13,293 nucleotides of DNA from Chloroflexia bacterium (GCA_025924435.1 JAICIL010000101.1:1-13293); one strand, 5' to 3'. Shown: positions 1-6,836, counted from the stretch's first letter. Program-made: numbers and translations. The notes: generated by a model not told the origin, from the sequence alone.

Positions 1-52
1 CCAGCCTGCGCCAACGACATACAGGCGCAGGCTGGAAAGCCCGCGCTACCGA
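1..52. repeat. Palindromic intergenic element (12-bp perfect stem)
   Basis: Bases 1-12 and 24-35 are perfect inverted copies (CCAGCCTGCGCC / GGCGCAGGCTGG) around an 11-base loop, followed by GAAAGCCCGCGCTACC. No T-run follows on either strand, so it is not a classical intrinsic terminator, although it could still mark the 3' end of a gene lying to the left. The combination of a CAGCCTGCG palindrome with AAAGCCCGCGCTACC resembles a repeat dispersed through intergenic DNA of many GC-rich genomes; that resemblance is from memory and was not searched. The element is cut by the window edge and may extend leftward. Confidence 0.6.
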
Positions 53-95
53 ATAGGCGCGACGTATCCGGGACGATGGAAAGGATTTCCGCCTC

Positions 96-839
96 ATGAC
101 CGCATCGAAGAAGCGCGTCCTCATCACGGGCGCGGCGGGCAACATCGGCAGTTCGCTCGCGGAACAATTGAAGGATCGCTACGATCTGCGCCTCCAGTAC
201 CATCGCACCATCCCCGCTTCGCGACCGGCGGAGGAGTACATCGTCGCGGACATCGCGGACTACGACGCGATCGCGCCCGCCCTGGAAGGGATGGACGCCG
301 TCGTCCACATGGCGGCGGACCCGAGCACGCGGGCGACGTGGGAGAGCGTGCGCGACGGCAACATCATCGGCACATACAACGTCTTCGAGGCGGCACGGCG
401 GGCGGGGGTGCGCAAGATCGTCTTCGCCTCCACGAACCACGTGATGGGCATGTACGACCGCGACCGGCAGTGGCCGGTCTACGCGAGCCAGCCCGTCCGC
501 CCGGATTCGCTCTACGGCGTCTCGAAGGCGTTTGGCGAGGCGCTGGGGCGGCATTACAGCGACCAGTACGGCCTCTCGGTGATCTGCCTGCGCATCGGCT
601 GGTTTTTGCCGGAGCCGCACTACGAGATCGCGCACTGGATGTGGCTCAGCCCGCGCGACGGCGCGCAGGTGACGTGGCGGGCGATCGAGTCGGACCTCAC
701 CTTCGGCATCTTCTACGCCATCTCCGCGAACAGCGACCGCCACTGGGACATCACGGACACGATGGAGAAACTCGGCTACCGCCCGGAGGACGACGCCCAA
801 CGCTTCCTCGCCGAACGCGACGCGATAGAATCCGTGTAG
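96..839 (+). CDS. NAD-dependent epimerase/dehydratase family protein, uronate-dehydrogenase-like
   Basis: This is an extended short-chain dehydrogenase of 247 residues. The Rossmann nucleotide motif TGAAGNIG is at residues 11-18, the substrate-side Ser is in FAST (about residue 112), and the catalytic YGVSK has Tyr140 and Lys144. NIIGTYNVFEAAR (89-101), FASTNH (110-115) and RPDSLYGVSK (135-144) match the pattern of bacterial uronate dehydrogenase (Udh), which oxidises D-galacturonate or D-glucuronate to the aldarolactone with NAD+ in the cytoplasm. Length is slightly below the roughly 265 residues of known Udh. An AAGGA at 81-85 precedes the ATG by ten bases; it sits inside a small dyad (78-90, GGAAA-GGA-TTTCC). 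Family assignment is firm. The uronate substrate is inference: many proteins of this subgroup are annotated only as NAD(P)-dependent oxidoreductases. The MR/MLE enolase at 6837-8033 would be a pathway-compatible partner for sugar acids. Confidence 0.85.
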   Translation: MTASKKRVLITGAAGNIGSSLAEQLKDRYDLRLQYHRTIPASRPAEEYIVADIADYDAIAPALEGMDAVVHMAADPSTRATWESVRDGNIIGTYNVFEAARRAGVRKIVFASTNHVMGMYDRDRQWPVYASQPVRPDSLYGVSKAFGEALGRHYSDQYGLSVICLRIGWFLPEPHYEIAHWMWLSPRDGAQVTWRAIESDLTFGIFYAISANSDRHWDITDTMEKLGYRPEDDAQRFLAERDAIESV

Positions 840-894
840 CACACAGCGTTCTCGGCGCTGCGGCAATGATACTGATGCATTGCGACGGAAGACG

Positions 895-921
895 GTCTCT
901 GCGAAACTTTGCTTCGGAGAC
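895..921. other. Imperfect dyad just upstream of hicB
   Basis: GTCTC (895-899) and CGAA (902-905) pair with TTCG (913-916) and GAGAC (917-921), leaving a two-base bulge and a seven-base loop. The dyad ends about ten bases before the hicB ribosome-binding site. HicAB loci are usually autoregulated at an upstream operator, so this is a possible operator or mRNA hairpin. The HicB here shows no DNA-binding domain, which weakens the operator reading. Visual evidence only. Confidence 0.25.
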
Positions 922-943
922 GTCGGAAACGGGAGCGCGCCTG

Positions 944-1183
944 ATGCTGACAGCGTATATTCACGCCGCGATGCGGCACGCCGCCTACAAGATGTACAAA
1001 GACGGGAGTTTCTTCGCGACAATTCCCGGCTTTCCGGGCGTGTGGGCGCATGCTAAGACGGTTGAGGAGTGCCGGGAAGAATTGCGTGAGGTGCTGGAAG
1101 ATTGGCTTCTCCTCAGTATCGCGGATCACGATGTATTGCCCATTGTGGACGGTATTGAACTCAGCACGAAAGTCGTCACCTAG
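944..1183 (+). CDS. hicB: HicB-family antitoxin (short form)
   Basis: This 79-residue protein has the partial RNase-H-like HicB fold: DGSFFATIPGFPGVWAHAKTVEEC at residues 20-43 is the hallmark strand-turn-strand segment, followed by a helix (EELREVLEDW) and the tail VDGIEL. HicB proteins bind and block the partner HicA ribonuclease. The protein ends directly after the fold, without the C-terminal HTH or ribbon-helix-helix domain of longer HicB antitoxins. The ATG at 944 was chosen because GGGAG (931-935) lies eight bases upstream; the frame is open further left, but that part overlaps the preceding gene in another frame and looks nothing like a protein family. hicA begins at the last base of the stop codon. 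About a third of codons end in A or T, clearly more than in the flanking metabolic genes, consistent with a mobile cassette. Confidence 0.9.
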   Translation: MLTAYIHAAMRHAAYKMYKDGSFFATIPGFPGVWAHAKTVEECREELREVLEDWLLLSIADHDVLPIVDGIELSTKVVT

Positions 1184-1407
1184 TGCCACCGAGACTCACA
1201 CCTGTGAGCCGCCGGGACCTCATCCGGCGTCTAAGTGCGCTCGGCTTCACCGGCCCGCGCGCGGGCAGCAAGCATGAATTCATGCAGCGCGACAAACTCA
1301 AAGTCCGCATCCCTAATCCGCATAGCGGAGATATTGACCCGATCCTGCTCAATGATATTTTGAAGGAAGCGGGCATCTCCCGTGATGAGTGGGAGCGGGC
1401 ACGCTGA
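1183..1407 (+). CDS. hicA: HicA-family mRNA interferase toxin
   Basis: This 74-residue protein has the dsRBD-like HicA fold. Recognisable parts are the N-terminal helix SRRDLIRRLSALGF (9-22), then GSKHEFM with the catalytic-type His31, then RIPNPHSGDI (42-51), and the closing helix ILKEAGISRDEW (59-70). HicA toxins are ribosome-independent ribonucleases that cleave mRNA and are held inactive by HicB. The start is GTG at 1183, sharing one base with the hicB TAG (TAGTG), which implies translational coupling; a second in-frame GTG at 1204 (MSRRDL) is an alternative that would still keep the whole domain. The order antitoxin-then-toxin is opposite to the classical hicA-hicB arrangement. Nothing essential appears to be missing, so the toxin is probably functional. 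The stop TGA overlaps the next gene's ATG. Confidence 0.9.
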   Translation: MPPRLTPVSRRDLIRRLSALGFTGPRAGSKHEFMQRDKLKVRIPNPHSGDIDPILLNDILKEAGISRDEWERAR

Positions 1408-2102
1408 TGAGCGATCTTCATAAAATGCGCCGCGCGCTGATCGTGCTGGCGAAAGCGCCCGCCGCCGGGGTGACGAAGACGCGCCTCTGCCCACCCCTCA
1501 CGCCGGAGGAGGCCGCCAAATTCGCCGTTGCCTCGCTCATGGACACGCTGGCGGTGGCGCGGAACGTCGGCGGCTGTACGCTCCGGCTCGCCCACCCGCC
1601 GGGCGCGGAAGGGCCGCTCGCCGCGCTGCTCGGCGACGATTTGCCGCCCGCCTTCGCCGTCCCACCCGGCGATGTCGGCACGGCGATGTGCCACGCGATC
1701 GCGCGCGCGCTGGGCCACCGCGCGACGCAGGTTGCGCTGATCGGTAGCGACCTTCCCTCGCTGCCGCCCGCGCACATCGCGCACGCCTTCGCGCGGCTGG
1801 ACGACGGGGCGGATGTCGCGCTCGGCCCGGCGGAGGATGGCGGCTATTACCTGATCGCCGCGACCGCGCCGCATCCCGCGCTCTTCGCCGGGATCGCGTG
1901 GAGCACAGGCGCCGTCTTCGCGCAGACCGTCGCCAAGGTTGCCGCATGTGGGCTGACGCTGGCGACGCTCCCGCCGTGGTACGATATTGACGATGCGGCG
2001 GGCCTCCGCCGGTGCATGGACGACCTCGCCGCGCACCCGGACCATCCGGCGACCGCGACGCGCGCCTTCCTCGCGACAATCGAAGACCGGCTCAATGATT
2101 GA
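1407..2102 (+). CDS. TIGR04282/DUF2064 glycosyltransferase-like protein
   Basis: This 231-residue protein has a nucleotide-sugar-transferase-like fold. The N-terminal signature AKAPAAGVTKTRL (15-27) resembles the nucleotide-binding loop of GT-A/MobA-like transferases. IGSDLPSLP (112-120) carries the expected metal-binding SD, and GPAEDGGYYLIA (140-151) and WYDIDD (191-196) are typical of DUF2064. Members are annotated as glycosyltransferases, some in arsenosugar synthesis (TIGR04282); the actual sugar donor and acceptor here are unknown. The start at 1407 was chosen because it overlaps the hicA stop (TGATG) and has GGGAGCGGG at 1391-1399; an in-frame start at 1389 lies inside hicA, and MRRALIV at 1425 is possible. 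The stop codon TGA (2100-2102) runs into a palindromic repeat beginning at 2101. Codon use is GC3-rich, unlike the hic genes just before it. Confidence 0.85.
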   Translation: MSDLHKMRRALIVLAKAPAAGVTKTRLCPPLTPEEAAKFAVASLMDTLAVARNVGGCTLRLAHPPGAEGPLAALLGDDLPPAFAVPPGDVGTAMCHAIARALGHRATQVALIGSDLPSLPPAHIAHAFARLDDGADVALGPAEDGGYYLIAATAPHPALFAGIAWSTGAVFAQTVAKVAACGLTLATLPPWYDIDDAAGLRRCMDDLAAHPDHPATATRAFLATIEDRLND

Positions 2103-2219
2103 ACCGCAGAGGACGCAGAGAACGCAGAGAAGGAAAAGAAGCAAATATGTACTTCCCTCCCATTCCTCTCTTTCTTTGCGTCTTCTGCGTCCTCTGCGTC
2201 CTCTGCGTCTCCGCGGTTC
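2101..2219. repeat. Palindromic element with tandem 9-base arms, copy 1
   Basis: The ends GAACCGC (2101-2107) and GCGGTTC (2213-2219) are perfect inverted copies. Inside, the left arm contains two units of the type GCAGAGGAC, and the right arm contains the complementary type CTGCGTCCT twice exactly (2185-2193 and 2194-2202) with diverged copies on either side (2177-2184, 2203-2210). The arms therefore pair in several registers. The centre is purine- then pyrimidine-rich and only partly self-complementary. There is no T-run of terminator type. It fills nearly the whole gap between the DUF2064 gene and the Gfo/Idh/MocA gene and supplies part of the former's stop codon. A related element occurs at 13160-13276. 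Confidence 0.75.
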
Positions 2220-2247
2220 TCCCCGGTTTCGATCAGAGGCGTGCGCG

Positions 2248-3261
2248 ATGTCAGAACCGATAGGCGTTGCACTGATCGGCGCGGGGTGGGCGGGGAACCG
2301 GCACGCCATCGCCTACCGCGCCCTGCCGGATCGGGGCCGGATCGTCGCCGTGGTGGACACGCGGCGCGCGGTCGCGGAAGGGCGCGCGCGGGAGTGGGAT
2401 GCCCCGTTCGCGACGGACGATCTCGCCGCCGCGCTCGCCCGGCCCGACGTGCGGGCGGTGGACATCTGCCTGCCGCACGCGCTCCATGCTGAGGCCGCCG
2501 AGGCGGCGCTGGCGGCGGGCAAGCATGTGCTGGTCGAGAAGCCCTTCGCCACGAGCCTCGACGAGGCGGATGCAATGATCGCGGCGGCGGCCCGCGCCCG
2601 GCGCGTCCTGATGGTCGCCGAGAATGCCCGCTACGATCCCGTCTATCTGCGGATGGCCGAGGCGATTTTCTCCGGGGCAATCGGCGCGCCCTTTCTCTGC
2701 CGCATCAGCCGCGACCATCACATGCACGATGCGCTGCGCGAGCGGCCCTGGTTCTTCACCGACCCGACCGGCGGCATCATGTGGAGCGGCGGCATCCACG
2801 ACATCGAGACGGTGCGGATGCTGATGGGCGACGCGCCCTTCCGGGAGGTCTACGCCGCCGCCGCCCGCAAGACGCTCGTCGAGATGGCGACCGACGACAC
2901 GAGCGTCGGCCTCTTCCGCATGGCGGGGGGCGTCGTCGCCGTCCTCTCCGAGAGTTTCTCCACCCACGCGCCGCGCGGCGAGCGCATCCGCGTCGAGGTC
3001 TTCGGCCCCGACGGCTCCCTGATGACCGATGGCGACGGCACAGTGACCATCGTCGCGCCGGACGGCATGAGCGCGGAGCACCTCCCGCACGAGGATACCT
3101 TCACGGCGGAAATTCGCCATTTCCTCGATTGCGTCCATGCGGGCGACGAACCGGCCACCGCCGCGTGGGCGATGCGCCCCGGCCTCGCCGCCATCCTCGC
3201 CGCGCAGGCGAGCATGGCCGTCGGCGCGCCCGTCGCCCCCGAACCTTCGGGCATATCGTGA
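2248..3261 (+). CDS. Gfo/Idh/MocA family oxidoreductase
   Basis: This 337-residue protein has the length usual for the family. An N-terminal Rossmann domain opens with IGVALIGAGWAGNRHA (GxGxxG-type loop at 11-16). The acidic cofactor-ribose position is in VVDTRR (35-40), followed by the family signature VLVEKPFATS with the catalytic Lys98 of EKP (97-99). The C-terminal alpha/beta domain has GGIMWSGGIHDIETVR (175-190), containing the conserved His184-Asp185 that helps bind substrate in sugar and inositol dehydrogenases. It probably oxidises or reduces a sugar or sugar acid with NAD(P) in the cytoplasm; the substrate cannot be assigned. The ATG at 2248 has AGAGG eight bases upstream (2235-2239); the frame continues to the left through the repeat at 2101-2219 but has no protein-like content there. 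Confidence 0.92.
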   Translation: MSEPIGVALIGAGWAGNRHAIAYRALPDRGRIVAVVDTRRAVAEGRAREWDAPFATDDLAAALARPDVRAVDICLPHALHAEAAEAALAAGKHVLVEKPFATSLDEADAMIAAAARARRVLMVAENARYDPVYLRMAEAIFSGAIGAPFLCRISRDHHMHDALRERPWFFTDPTGGIMWSGGIHDIETVRMLMGDAPFREVYAAAARKTLVEMATDDTSVGLFRMAGGVVAVLSESFSTHAPRGERIRVEVFGPDGSLMTDGDGTVTIVAPDGMSAEHLPHEDTFTAEIRHFLDCVHAGDEPATAAWAMRPGLAAILAAQASMAVGAPVAPEPSGIS

Positions 3262-3331
3262 AATGTGTCAGCGTCATCGCCATATCATGATGCCGCCGGG
3301 TATGCTCCTTTCTCAGTGATCGGGCGATCTC

Positions 3332-4123
3332 ATGACCGCGACACACGACTTGCAGATCGGCCTCGTGCAAATGCGTTGCCCCAAAGGCGATATCGAAGGG
3401 AATTTGGAGCAAATCCAGCAGTATCTCTTTGAGGGCGCAAGCCGAGGCGTGGACACCATGTGCTTTCCTGAGATGAGTATCACGGGTTACATTAACCCCT
3501 CACGGCAACCGGAATCGGTCCTCTCGCTCGATAGCCCGGCGATTGCCCGCTTCATCGCGATGACGCGTGCCTATCGTGTCACCGCGATTGCCGGACTTGT
3601 CGAAGCGAATCCGGACGGAAAACCCTTCATCACCCAGATCGCCGCCTGTGACGGCAAACTGCTGGGCGTGTATCGCAAAGTGACGATTCCCGAAGATGAG
3701 GCGCCATGGTTCGCGGCCGGGCGTACCGCGCCGCTCTTCGCGCATCCATCCATCAGATTCGGCATCGCCCTTTGTTACGATATCAGCAACCCGGCGCTTT
3801 TCGCCGAATACGCGCGACGCGGGGCGCGGATCGTCTTCGAGGCGGCAGCGCCCGGCCTGTATGGGTCGCAAGAGACGCGGGACTGGCACGCCGGGTTCGA
3901 TTGGTGGCGAAACGCGTGTCACGCGCGTTTCCGCGAATATGCGCGGGAGAACCACGTTGCTATCGCGGTCGCGACCCAGGCGGGCCGCACCGAGGACGAG
4001 GATTTCCCCGGTGGCGGGTATCTGTTTGCTCCGGACGGCTCCTGTATCGCGGAATCACCGGACTGGTCGGAAGGTGTCCTCTACACGACGCTGAACGCCG
4101 TGCCACCGGACGACGAGCAATAA
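3332..4123 (+). CDS. Carbon-nitrogen hydrolase (nitrilase superfamily)
   Basis: This 263-residue protein has the alpha-beta-beta-alpha nitrilase fold. The catalytic triad is visible: Glu47 in FPEMSITGY, Lys116 in YRKVTIP, and Cys148 in ALCYDI; a second structural Glu is available at 121 or 123. The family hydrolyses or condenses C-N bonds (aliphatic amidases, omega-amidases, carbamoylases, NAD synthetase amidase domains), usually as cytoplasmic homo-oligomers. The sequence does not fit any specific subfamily well enough to name a substrate. Among its first 56 codons, 17 end in A or T, more than in the GC3-saturated neighbours, so it may have a different history. It is separated from the Gfo/Idh/MocA gene by 70 bases. 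No convincing SD was seen; the upstream context is GGGCGATCTC. Confidence 0.88.
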   Translation: MTATHDLQIGLVQMRCPKGDIEGNLEQIQQYLFEGASRGVDTMCFPEMSITGYINPSRQPESVLSLDSPAIARFIAMTRAYRVTAIAGLVEANPDGKPFITQIAACDGKLLGVYRKVTIPEDEAPWFAAGRTAPLFAHPSIRFGIALCYDISNPALFAEYARRGARIVFEAAAPGLYGSQETRDWHAGFDWWRNACHARFREYARENHVAIAVATQAGRTEDEDFPGGGYLFAPDGSCIAESPDWSEGVLYTTLNAVPPDDEQ

Positions 4124-4154
4124 CGAATTCAGGTTATTCTGTGTCGAATGAGCG

Positions 4155-4184
4155 TTCAATCTCCGGTGTTCCGCCTGCTATACT
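4155..4184 (+). promoter_or_regulatory. Candidate extended -10 promoter for the M14 peptidase gene
   Basis: TGCTATACT at 4176-4184 is an extended -10 box (TG-N-TATACT, five of six matches to TATAAT). A weak -35 candidate, TTCAAT (4155-4160), lies 18 bases before it. Transcription would start near 4191, about 36 bases before the chosen ATG at 4227. Placed in the only gap ahead of the peptidase gene, it suggests that gene is transcribed independently of the nitrilase gene. Confidence 0.45.
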
Positions 4185-4214
4185 CGGCGCACATTCGCAT
4201 CAGTCCGTACGATG

Positions 4215-4220
4215 AAGGAG
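4215..4220 (+). promoter_or_regulatory. Ribosome-binding site deciding the M14 peptidase start
   Basis: AAGGAG sits six bases before the ATG at 4227. An in-frame ATG at 4212 overlaps this Shine-Dalgarno and has none of its own, so 4227 is the better start. Confidence 0.75.
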
Positions 4221-4226
4221 CGAGGC

Positions 4227-6755
4227 ATGGCGGAGACAGCAACCGCACCGGGGACCAAGAGCGCAACGACCACCCAGGAACCGATCCTCACCCCCGCCGA
4301 CCATCTCGGTTTCGCGCCGGGCGACGCGCGCAAACTCGCGCCGTGGTCCCGGGTCGCGGCCTACTTCCAGATGCTCGGCGCGCGCTCGCCCCGCGTCCAT
4401 ACGGAGACGCTCGGCAACACGACCGAGGGCAGGCCCTTCCTCCTCTCCATCGTCGCGAGCGAGGAGACGCACGCACGGCTCGATCACTACCGCGACATCC
4501 AGGCCCATCTCGCCGACCCGCGCGGCGTCGGCGCGCGGCGGATCGCCGGGTTCGTCGCGGAAGGCAAAACCATCGCGCTCGTCACCTGCACGATCCACGC
4601 GACCGAGGTGGGCGCGACGCTGATGTCCATGGGCCTCGCGCACGACCTCGCCACGAAGGACGACGCGGCGACGCGGCAAATCCTCGACAATGTCATCCTC
4701 CTGCTCGTGCCCTCGCTCAACCCGGACGGCTGGGACCTCGTCGAGCAGTGGTACGCGAAGACGCTCGGCACGCCCTTCGAGGGGAGCGCGCCGCCGCAGA
4801 TCTATCAGCCCTACACCGGCCACGACAACAACCGGGACTGGTTCATGCTCACGCAGGTGGAGAACCGCCTCGCGGTCGAGAAGATTCACAACGTCTGGCA
4901 CCCGCAGATCGTCTACGACCTGCACCAGATGATGCAGGACGGGCCGCGCTACTTCGTGCCGCCCTTCATAGACCCGTACGACCCGAATGTGGACCCGATC
5001 CTCTCGCAGGAGATCAACGTCCTCGGCTCGACGATGGCGCAGGCATTGGCGGCGCACGGCAAGGCGGGCGTGACGACCAATGTCATCTTCGACGCCTTCT
5101 CCCCCTCCCGCGCCTATCAGCACTACCACGGCGGCGTGCGCATCCTCTCCGAGGCGGCGAGTTGCCGCATCGCCACGCCCGTGACGATCAACAAGGACGA
5201 CCTGAAAGTCGGGCGCGGCTTCGACCCGCACGCCGCGACCTGGAACCACCCGAATCCGTGGCCCGGCGGCGAGTGGACGCTGGCGGACATCGTCTCCTAC
5301 AACCGCATCAGCGTGGACGCCCTCCTCCTGCACGCCGCCCGCTATCGGGATATGTGGCTCTCGAACTTCGCCGCGCTCTCGCGCCGCGCCGTCGAGCAGG
5401 CCGGCCCGCCCATCGCCTTCGTCGTCCCCGCCGGGCAGCGCGACCCGGCGACGCGAGCCGAACTTCTGCAGGTCCTGCAGCGCGGCGGCGTCGAACTGAT
5501 GCAAGCGAAGACGCGCTTCACGGCGGACGGCGTCACCTACCCCGCCGGGTCCGCCGTCGTCCAGATGGCGCAGCCGTACGGCGCGTACGCGAAGACGCTG
5601 CTGGAGGCGCAGAAATACCCCGATCTCCGCCTCTACCCGGACGGCCCGCCGAAGCCGCCCTACGACATCACCGCGCATTCGCTCCCCTTGCAGATGGGCG
5701 TCGAGGCGGTCGCGGTCGCCACGCCGTTCAAGGCGGAACTGGCGCCCGTCCCCGGCCTCGTCGCGCCCCCGAAGGGAGTGGTGAAGGGGACGGGCACGGC
5801 GGGGATGATCGTCGGCGCGGAGACGAACGCGAGCGTCAAACTCGTCAACGCCCTGCTCGCCGACGGGCTGGAAGTGACGCGCACCAGCGGCCCCGTGCGC
5901 GGCGGCGGCGAGGAGTTCGCGCCGGGCGCCTACGCCATCGCGGCGACGGGCGACGTGCTGGAGCGGGTGCGAAACCGCTGCATCGAGGGCGGCGTGCGCG
6001 CGGCGGCGGTCGAGCGGGTGCCGACCTCGGCGCGGCGACTGCGGCAGCCGAAGGTTGGCCTCTACCGCCCGTGGTGGTCGAACGCGATTGACGAGGGGTG
6101 GACGCGCTTCATTCTGGAGGAATACGGCTTCCTCTACGACACGCTGCGGGACGGCGACATGCGGCAGGGCGACCTGCGGGGCCGCTGCTCGTGCATCATC
6201 CTGCCCGCGATGTCCGCGAAGATGATTATGGAGGGGAACAACCCCGCCGACTATCCGCCGGAGTATACCGGCGGCATCGGCGAACTCGGCGCGGCGAACC
6301 TGCGGCGCTTCGTGGAGAGCGGCGGCACGCTGATCGCGCTGGACGCGGCGTGCGAGGTGGCGATCAAGCAGTGCTACCTGCCGGTGACGAATGTGCTGGA
6401 AGGGGTGACGGCGCAGGAGTTCTACTCGCCCGGCTCGATGGTGCGCATCCTCCTCGACCCGAACCACCCGATCGGCTACGGCTTCGAGCGGGAGAGCGTC
6501 GCGCTCTTCGTCAACAGCCCCGCCTTCGAGGTGCACGGCGGCGCGGCGGCGGTGGCGCGCTACCCGATGAGCGACCCGCTCCTCTCCGGCTGGATGCTCG
6601 GCCCGGAGAAGATTCAGGGGCGGGCGGCGGTCGTCGAAGTGCCGGTGGCGCATGGCCGCGTCATCCTGCTCGGCTTCCGCGCCCAGTTCCGCGCCCAGGC
6701 GCGCGGCACGTATCGCCTCCTGTTCAACAGCATCTACGCGAGCGCGCTGCGGTAG
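4227..6755 (+). CDS. M14 family zinc metallopeptidase with long C-terminal extension
   Basis: This 842-residue protein carries an M14 (carboxypeptidase A-like) domain in roughly the first 390 residues. The zinc motif HATE has His124 and Glu127 and is followed by LNPDGWD (164-170), HDNNRDW (199-205) and the third ligand His233 in YDLHQM. A candidate catalytic Glu is in RILSEAAS around residue 314. The second half, to residue 842, has no zinc motif and contains a class-I glutamine-amidotransferase-like pattern near its end (IILPAMSA followed by a segment where a gap-rich Gly/Leu region leads to VESGGTLIALD), as seen in large M14 proteins of several phyla. No signal peptide or membrane helix is visible at the N-terminus (MAETATAPGTK), so it probably acts in the cytoplasm, perhaps on imported peptides. 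The family is secure; exact specificity and the role of the C-terminal half are inference. Confidence 0.88.
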   Translation: MAETATAPGTKSATTTQEPILTPADHLGFAPGDARKLAPWSRVAAYFQMLGARSPRVHTETLGNTTEGRPFLLSIVASEETHARLDHYRDIQAHLADPRGVGARRIAGFVAEGKTIALVTCTIHATEVGATLMSMGLAHDLATKDDAATRQILDNVILLLVPSLNPDGWDLVEQWYAKTLGTPFEGSAPPQIYQPYTGHDNNRDWFMLTQVENRLAVEKIHNVWHPQIVYDLHQMMQDGPRYFVPPFIDPYDPNVDPILSQEINVLGSTMAQALAAHGKAGVTTNVIFDAFSPSRAYQHYHGGVRILSEAASCRIATPVTINKDDLKVGRGFDPHAATWNHPNPWPGGEWTLADIVSYNRISVDALLLHAARYRDMWLSNFAALSRRAVEQAGPPIAFVVPAGQRDPATRAELLQVLQRGGVELMQAKTRFTADGVTYPAGSAVVQMAQPYGAYAKTLLEAQKYPDLRLYPDGPPKPPYDITAHSLPLQMGVEAVAVATPFKAELAPVPGLVAPPKGVVKGTGTAGMIVGAETNASVKLVNALLADGLEVTRTSGPVRGGGEEFAPGAYAIAATGDVLERVRNRCIEGGVRAAAVERVPTSARRLRQPKVGLYRPWWSNAIDEGWTRFILEEYGFLYDTLRDGDMRQGDLRGRCSCIILPAMSAKMIMEGNNPADYPPEYTGGIGELGAANLRRFVESGGTLIALDAACEVAIKQCYLPVTNVLEGVTAQEFYSPGSMVRILLDPNHPIGYGFERESVALFVNSPAFEVHGGAAAVARYPMSDPLLSGWMLGPEKIQGRAAVVEVPVAHGRVILLGFRAQFRAQARGTYRLLFNSIYASALR

Positions 6756-6758
6756 GGG

Positions 6759-6809
6759 AACCTCACCCCCCGGCCCCCTCTCCTTTGCCTCGGGGCAAAG
6801 GAGAGGGGG
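6759..6809. repeat. GC-rich palindromic element with perfect 16-bp hairpin, between convergent genes
   Basis: Bases 6774-6789 and 6794-6809 are perfect inverted copies (CCCCCTCTCCTTTGCC and its complement) around a TCGG loop, a very stable hairpin. It is preceded by AACCTCACCCCCCGGCCCCC (6759-6778), whose last 13 bases recur at both ends of the element at 12007-12142. It begins three bases after the M14 peptidase stop, and the enolase stop on the other strand is 27 bases beyond it. It may stop or insulate transcription from both sides, but no T-run follows on either strand, so I call it a dispersed repeat rather than an intrinsic terminator. Confidence 0.75.
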
Positions 6810-6836
6810 TGAAATGCGGGGAGGGATGGGCGCAAT

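Noticed and set aside
1..35. Intrinsic terminator for a gene left of the window
   Set aside because: Good stem but no T-run on either strand, and the sequence pattern fits a dispersed palindromic repeat better.
338..943. Upstream extension of hicB inside the SDR gene
   Set aside because: The extension is Arg-rich frame shadow. The HicB fold begins at 944 with a ribosome-binding site.
2101..2219. CRISPR array suggested by the short regular repeats
   Set aside because: Units are about nine bases, contiguous and without spacers, and occur as inverted arms. They do not have CRISPR repeat-spacer geometry.
3301..3306. TATGCT as a -10 box for the nitrilase gene
   Set aside because: No acceptable -35 hexamer (CGCCAT at the right distance) and no TG extension, so the evidence is too weak.
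4148..6091. Long open frame of about 647 residues overlapping the M14 peptidase in another frame
   Set aside because: Its translation is Arg/Pro/Ala/Gly-rich with no domain, and the M14 frame carries the zinc motif. It is a composition shadow.
4200..6653. Open frame of about 817 residues antisense to the M14 peptidase
   Set aside because: Low-complexity Arg/Val/Asp/Glu composition without motifs. Long antisense frames are expected opposite GC3-rich genes.
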